Assembly (NCBI GenBank): GCA_950097015.1
Contig: CATNEN010000012.1
Span: forward strand, 2,845,501 to 2,909,500
DNA from: Macrostomum hystrix
Taxonomy: Eukaryota > Platyhelminthes > Macrostomidae
Direction of reading: 5' to 3'
DNA length: 64,000 nt
The notes beneath the pieces are model-generated. The model was not told where the DNA came from. It did not search any database and saw only the letters and a program-made list of their open reading frames with translations. Below are positions 58,736-64,000 of this stretch, piece after piece. Position 1 is the first letter of the stretch, and each line of letters starts with the position of its first letter. A program made the translations under genes and the position numbers.

Positions 58736-59210
58736 AAGGAATTAAAAAGAGTCGCTTGTGCTTCCCGAAGGGGGGCTAAAATTTCAAGCACGCAACTGAC
58801 TCCTGTTGTAACTTCTCAAAGAAGAACATTGCTTCTTAAATAGCCATTGTCAAGTGCTCCTGACAATTGCATCCCGGCATTATTGCAAATAAAACTGAGC
58901 AAATTAATTTTTTTATTCATTTCCTAGAATACGAGCGTATCTATGAGCTCTTTTCCGCTGCCTCCCGCCCCGCTGGTGCAGCTCACGACCTTGATGCTAA
59001 ACAGCCAATTATTTGAAGCTCTGATCGGAGAAACACACTGTCAATAGGTTTGCGTTGCAGGAGAGACAGGAGCTATTGTTTGGAATTTTCCTACAGGAAA
59101 ACAAAGCAAAAAAGTACAGAAAACAGTTGAAAGGACTATGCGAGTTTCGATAGCGTTAAAAACTTTTTTTCCCGATAATAAAGAGGGAAAAAACCGTAAT
59201 AATTGAATTG
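58736..59210. other. unique spacer between SINEs
   Basis: No gene recognised. Contains A- and T-rich runs only. Confidence 0.45.
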
Positions 59211-59501
59211 ATTACACCTGCCCCAATTGGGCCAGATCTGCAGCCGACAGCACAGCCGCAGCTATTGCGCGGCGCATCTGAAGGCTGCGTACAGCTGTTC
59301 AGTCCATGGACTGGGGGGACGCCACACCCACCTTCAATTATCCCAGCTGATGCTGGTACCCATTTAACAGCTGGGTGAACTGAAGCAATGCAGAGTTAAG
59401 TGCCTTGCTAAAGGACACAAATTGTTTCAGTGGAGTCGGGAATCGAACCCCCGACCTTCAAGTCGTTAGTCCGACGCCCTAACCACTAGGCTACAACCCC
59501 G
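59211..59501 (-). mobile_element. SINE family A, most complete copy
   Basis: On the minus strand it opens with a tRNA-like head having box A (TAGCCTAGTGG) and box B (GGTTCGATTCC). It continues through the conserved body and ends with the GGGGCAGGTGTAAT segment also present at 19.8 kb. This makes a roughly 290-bp full-length element and defines the family within the window. Confidence 0.88.
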
Positions 59502-59561
59502 TTTCCTAAAGACTGTGTGAAACTATATTTCTTTATTGATTCAGTGGGTTCGAAAGATAAT

Positions 59562-59938
59562 AATAATAGTATATATATATAATAATATAATTGCAAGAGG
59601 GCTGCGGGCAGTGGCACAGCATTTGGTGACACTAGACCCGCAGCCAGCGAGGAGGCAATTCTGCCCATTTCGCTGACTCCTGAGCACCACGCACACGGAT
59701 GCCGTACGCAGGCACACACTCACACAGGTGTGTACATCTGCCCTGACTTTCTCATTGTCAGGCAGTGTACACTTTCACTGTGCCTTGTAGGTTGGCCCTC
59801 AAGGGCGTAAATGCACGACAAGCCCGCAAGCCTTCTCTCCGCGGCTGCGCCCCAAATGAATGTGGCCTCACCGCGGAATCGAACTGAGAACATTGGTGCG
59901 AGAGGCAAACGCGTTGACTGCTCTGCCACCGACCCCCG
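59562..59938 (-). mobile_element. SINE family B, full-length-looking copy
   Basis: Matches the 26.6-kb copy along its length on the opposite strand, with the tRNA-like head near 59938 (TGGCAGAGCAGTCAACG) and a TA/ATT-rich tail at about 59562-59595. It sits 60 bp from the family A copy and in the same orientation. Confidence 0.85.
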
Positions 59939-60522
59939 GGTTCTAAGGATTTTCATGGGAATCTTTCCTAAGATATTATAGTGATTTTTAAACTTAAGCG
60001 CTTTTTAACATATTGTAATTTGTGTAACACTCAGTTTCCGATCCACTCTAACGGACTTCAATAAAGGATTTGAATTTTTTTGTGAGAAATGAACGATTTG
60101 TAGTTCTATACACACACACCGCAATCAGAAAAGGCCTATATATTTAACATGGTTTACTAAATTAGCGTTGAAACTAACTGACAACTTATGTTGTCGCAGT
60201 TGGGTGTTGAGTTAGTGGCAAACTATGGACTTTTATCAAATCACCTTAGATCAATAGTTACTCATAGTTGGCAGATGTTTGAGACAGGAGACACGATAAC
60301 ACAGGCTGTCTAATGCAAATAGAAGATTTGTGTATATCAGAGGCGAAATAGCAGTAAAATTGCCAAAACACAGGAACGTTATTGTTGCATTATAACGTTG
60401 CAACAAAATAAAGTGATCTAAAACCATGGTCAAACCTTATGCACTCTGAGTTGATTAAAATAAGAGCACTTCATATCTGGGACGAACGAAAAAAACTAGA
60501 GAGACGATTACCCTATCTTCGC
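59939..60522. other. AT-rich unique spacer
   Basis: No gene, RNA or further element recognised. Confidence 0.45.
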
Positions 60523-60778
60523 TGGGGCGCAGCCGCGGAGAGAAGGCTTGGGGGCTTGTCGTGCAATTTACGCCGTTGAGGGCCAACCTCCAAGGCACAG
60601 TGAAGTGTACACTGCCTGACGATGAGAAAGTGTGAGTATGTGCCTGTGTACGGTATCTGTGTGCGTGTGTGCTCAGGAGTCAGCGAAATGGGCAGAATTA
60701 CATCCTCGCTGGCTGCGGGTCTAGTGTCACCAAATGATGTGCCACTGCCCGCAGCCCTCCTGCAATTATTTTTTTTAG
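60523..60778 (+). mobile_element. SINE family B, 5'-truncated copy
   Basis: Begins in the body at GGGGCGCAGCCGCGGAGAG and runs to the tail (CCTCCTGCAATTATTTT). It lacks the tRNA-like head and so has no promoter. It lies about 60 bp past the stop codon of the lectin-like gene and antisense to it, probably within its 3' untranslated region. Confidence 0.83.
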
Positions 60779-60836
60779 AAACCATACCCACCCAGATGTC
60801 TATTGGCTGAACCAATTAGCAACCGTTGCTATGGCA

Positions 60837-62075
60837 CTAGTCGAAAGGACTAACGCATTGGCACAGGGCGTAGTGATTCTCTGTTTCAGTCTTGTCGTTG
60901 AAGACAATATTCTGCTTCTCCAGCACGATGCGGTTCTGGTTGACATCGTTGTCGGGATCGTCGGCATCCCACAGTGAGCGGCTCATGTTTACCTGATGCC
61001 CGGAGCCAAGCCACAGCCAGCCCTGGTCTGGCTCAACACTGCCAGGAGCCTGCAGGGTGTTCAGCCAGGCCTGGTCAGCCCACGGGTAGGTACTGGTTGT
61101 GGTAGCGTGGTTCATTGTTTCCCGGTCGGGTAGTTCGGCTAGGCGCGACAGGCCGCCAATCGACTGGCAATGGGCCTTGGAATGGACCAATTTCAGCGTT
61201 GGTTTGAGAAACTATGAAAGATGGGTACCAAATTATCCTCTCTATAAGTTGGTGCAATCCCCCTAAAACAACTAAATTACCCCTCCCCCCGAGGTAGGCG
61301 TATATAGATATAGACAATGACAAAAATAAATATAATTGAAAATTATACATTGTTATACGTATATATGAATAAAATGTCGCTCTAGTTCATAAACTAAAGT
61401 TTAGTTGACCACATTCAAGGAATAGCTTAGTCAGACATTTTTGTCTATGGTAGGAAGTGCCCACACCCCCTTCTTATTCTGCCCCTAGCGGTAAATACCC
61501 ATAGACTAAGGCAATGTTTTTTGCTATGGTTTTTCGGCGAAAACCAGCCTCAAAAACGTTTTCTAAGAAAAACACAATTCTACTCGCAGAGTCAGCTACA
61601 CGTTTCAGCTCACCAAAGCTGCTTGCCAATTGAAGCTAGTCTTCACTAGCTGGTACTTGGTGCCATGTAGATCGTTTCCGAAGCCTGCACCGCAGAGGCC
61701 GCCCGGGCGGACCACGCCGGCTAGGTCGCGTACAAACACTTCGCCAGAGCTGCCAGTTGAACAACCCGACCGGCGGACTCGACGACTAAAGGGGCCGAAT
61801 GTGAATCTGCGACACACAATGGGCGGCAGCGTCAGTAGGGCGAAGGCGAGGCAGTTGGGCACCGAGGAGCAGGCGATGGCGCAGGACTGGGCGTCGCGAA
61901 CTCCCCAAAGGTCCGGCATGATGAAGCTGGAGTCGATGCAGTCCAGAGTCTGCGTTGCCAGGCGGGTGAAAGCCAGCTGACCAATTTTACACCCTGCGAC
62001 TGGACCGCAGAACAGCAGCGGCAGCAGCAGCAGCAGGAGCAGCGGCGGCGGCGGCGGCGGCGGCACAGACTCCAT
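60837..62075 (-). CDS. secreted PAN-like/C-type-lectin-like protein
   Basis: Two exons, 62075-61614 and 61211-60837, join in phase (donor TTG/GTGAGC, acceptor TTTCATAG) to 278 codons plus stop. Residues 1-28 form a signal peptide with Pro and Leu runs, so the product is probably secreted. The first part is Cys-rich; SCAIACSSVPNCLAFAL resembles a PAN/apple-type core. The second part resembles a C-type lectin domain and starts at the end of exon 1 (FNWQAAL). It has CQSIGG, GWLWLGSG, SLWDADDP, FNDKTE and a final YALCQC. The usual WND motif reads FND and some lectin cysteines are not evident, so calcium-dependent sugar binding is doubtful. Function is unknown; adhesion or recognition is inferred from the fold only. 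Confidence 0.72.
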
Positions 62076-62892
62076 AATTGAAGCAGGTTAAGCGTCAGTG
62101 TCATTCATTCCAAAATAGGCAGAGTAAAATAGGCAGAGATGGAGGTGAGAAATGCCTCGGGCGAAGCACCTACAGAAAGCTGTCCAATCGTAGCTCTTCA
62201 TGCACATAATTTTCTACGTGTTGCTTAGAAACTAGGGAGACTGTTTTATAGACAGACAGCAAACCTGTTAATGTCTCATTTCTTATTTGTTTTCAGTTGA
62301 GCTTATGACACTCATGATGATAGAGGAAAATAATATACTTACGCACTCACAGGGCAACACTAATTTATAATAAGGCTGTCTAACATGAACTTTTACTAAC
62401 AGCGCAGATCATTGAGTAACACAGTCTATGTGCACAGCACACACACACCATTGATTCCAATTATAGGCTGTTTAGCTTTCATTAAACCAAACTCACCGGG
62501 GCATCGGGGAGGCGAGGAAGTGAGCTAGGAAGGAGGGAGAGCATGAGAAAGCAGAGTAGTTTACTAATACCCTTAAACTATCCTAACTATTCAAACCCAA
62601 CTACTTCATAGTTCAAGGCAATAGTGAGCCATAGTTAACAAGCAACGGCCACCTAAAGAGAATGTCTCCACACAATTCTACAGTGTGTCCATCTCTACCC
62701 AGTCCAGTTCTATTCCCAATTAAATTGCATTCTCAACTGGTGAATTATTTATTGAATTCTTCATTGCGTTGCAAAAACTACGTAGAGCAGAAAATTGTGT
62801 TTACGTTTTTTGCTGCAACTGCACCAAGGGAGCTGTATTTTTTAACATGAGAGATAAGACTACAACAGATAGATAAGCTCGTAGAGAAAGAT
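62076..62892. other. 5' flank of the lectin-like gene and unique DNA
   Basis: Probable promoter region of the minus-strand lectin-like gene. No core element stands out, and no further gene was recognised. Confidence 0.4.
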
Positions 62893-63545
62893 AGAAAATT
62901 GAGGAGGGTGACAGCCTGAAGGTTGGAGGATGAAGGACAGGAAGGTTGGAGAATGAAAGCTATGAAGAGCCTGAAGGTTGGAGGATGAAGAGCGGAAAGG
63001 GCCTGAAGGGTGGAAGATAAAGGGCGGTAAGGACCTGAAGGGTGGAGGATAAAGGGCGGAAAGGGCCTGAAGGGTGGAAGATGAAGGGCGGTAAGGACCT
63101 GAAGGGGAAAGGATGAAGGACGTTAAGAGCCTGAAGGGTGGAGGATGAAGAACGGTAAGGACCTGAAGGGGGGAGGATGAAGGACGGTAAGAGCCTGAAG
63201 GGTGGAGGATGAAGAACGGTAAGGACCTGAAGGGTGGAAGATGAAGGGCGGTAAGGGCCTGAAGGGTGGAGGATGAAGGGCGGTAAGGGCCTGAAGGTTG
63301 GAGGATGAAGGGCGGTGAGGACCTGAAGGGTGGAGGATAAAGGGCGGAAAGGGCCTGAAGGGTGGAAGATGAAGGGCGGTAAGGGCCAGAAGGGTGGAGG
63401 ATGAAGGGCGGTAAGGGCCTGAAGGTTGGAGGATGAAGGGCGGTAAGGGCCTGAAGGGTGGAGGATGAAGGGCGGTAAGGGCCTGAATGTGGTCCTTACC
63501 ATGGTAAGGACAGTTTAAGGACTGGAAAGGCCTGAAGATTAGAGA
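62893..63545. repeat. about 32-bp purine-rich minisatellite
   Basis: About 20 copies of a roughly 32-bp compound unit, GAAGGGCGGTAAGGGCCTGA followed by AGGGTGGAGGAT. Variants are GGACCTGAAG, GAACGGTAAG and GGTTGGAG. The Pro/Leu/Ser-rich minus-strand frame is an artefact. Confidence 0.94.
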
Positions 63546-64000
63546 ATAAAGGGCCTGAAAGGCTTGGGTTGCAATGAAAAAGCTGTGAAGTTTGGCGCAA
63601 ATAGTACATTATGTTACCCAGAGCGCTTTGATTCGTTTCTTACATTGTTCATCTGACTCGCTGAGAAATATTGCTTCGATCAGACCCATACTCTGACGAC
63701 ATCATATCTGCTAGTAATCTTCACCTTCATCTGCATGGTGAGTTTGTTGTGAGAAAAAAACTGCCTAAACCCAAGAAGAAAATTAATTATCGGAGACTCA
63801 TCAACCGGTAGCGTTTTCGAAAAAAAGCAATATTTCTAATCGCAGCAAATACACAATACGAATGTTCAGACATTGTATTTCAGAAAGAAAAAAAACAACA
63901 ATATACAGCAAATAGTAATAAAAATATTCTAAAAGTTTTATCTGGGATCTGAGAGAGAACGAATATGCATGGACGGAAGTGCAAGCGCCCAATCAAGGTG
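63546..64000. other. unique DNA at window end
   Basis: No gene, RNA or repeat recognised. Confidence 0.45.

Noticed and set aside
59440-59501. A tRNA gene
   Set aside because: A box A and box B are present, but the sequence continues into a repeated SINE body shared with other copies, and no clean cloverleaf was found.

Overview
The window is eukaryotic nuclear DNA from an invertebrate animal. Genes are split by GT-AG introns, coding runs are separated by kilobases of non-coding DNA, and the recognisable genes are metazoan: a PRDM1/Blimp-1 zinc-finger regulator, a death-domain IRAK/Pelle-type kinase, a PKA-like kinase and a secreted lectin-like protein. tRNA-headed SINEs and a mariner transposon are also present. 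I cannot name the species. A lophotrochozoan or flatworm-like genome with moderate GC is a guess only.

The dominant feature is tandem repetition. About 27 separate arrays with units of 4 to 32 bp cover roughly 22 kb, about one third of the window. Nearly every array has its own private unit. The largest (about 4.7-10.05 kb) is a 19-21 bp pyrimidine-rich minisatellite with higher-order structure. Very long open frames inside these arrays follow from stop-poor repeat units and are not genes.

Layout. 1-17.6 kb: arrays separated by short unique spacers, with no gene recognised. 17.6-31.4 kb: an array-poor block holding most of a PRDM1-like gene on the minus strand (20885-29248; three exons recovered, the 5' end not found) plus two SINEs. 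31.4-41.1 kb: seven arrays and no gene recognised. 42-43 kb: an internally deleted mariner with perfect 30-bp terminal inverted repeats. 43.7-47.6 kb (+): a four-exon 5'-nucleotidase-family phosphoesterase. 50.7-53.7 kb (+): a three-exon gene joining a death domain to two IRAK/Pelle-like kinase domains. 54.9-58.3 kb (-): a five-exon PKA-like gene that has lost key catalytic residues. 58.5-60.8 kb: a cluster of four SINEs. 60.8-62.1 kb (-): a two-exon secreted PAN-like plus C-type-lectin-like protein. The window ends in another array and unique DNA.

Exon-intron structures were built by hand from homology, splice sites and codon phase. Every junction given keeps the reading frame, and the four complete models sum to whole codons (591, 783, 512 and 278 residues). 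The most notable points are the death-kinase-kinase architecture, the PKA-like pseudokinase next to it, and private minisatellites in eight of the nine introns of the four complete genes. The genes do not form an operon or an obvious pathway. The IRAK-like and PKA-like genes are convergent neighbours that may both act in signalling.
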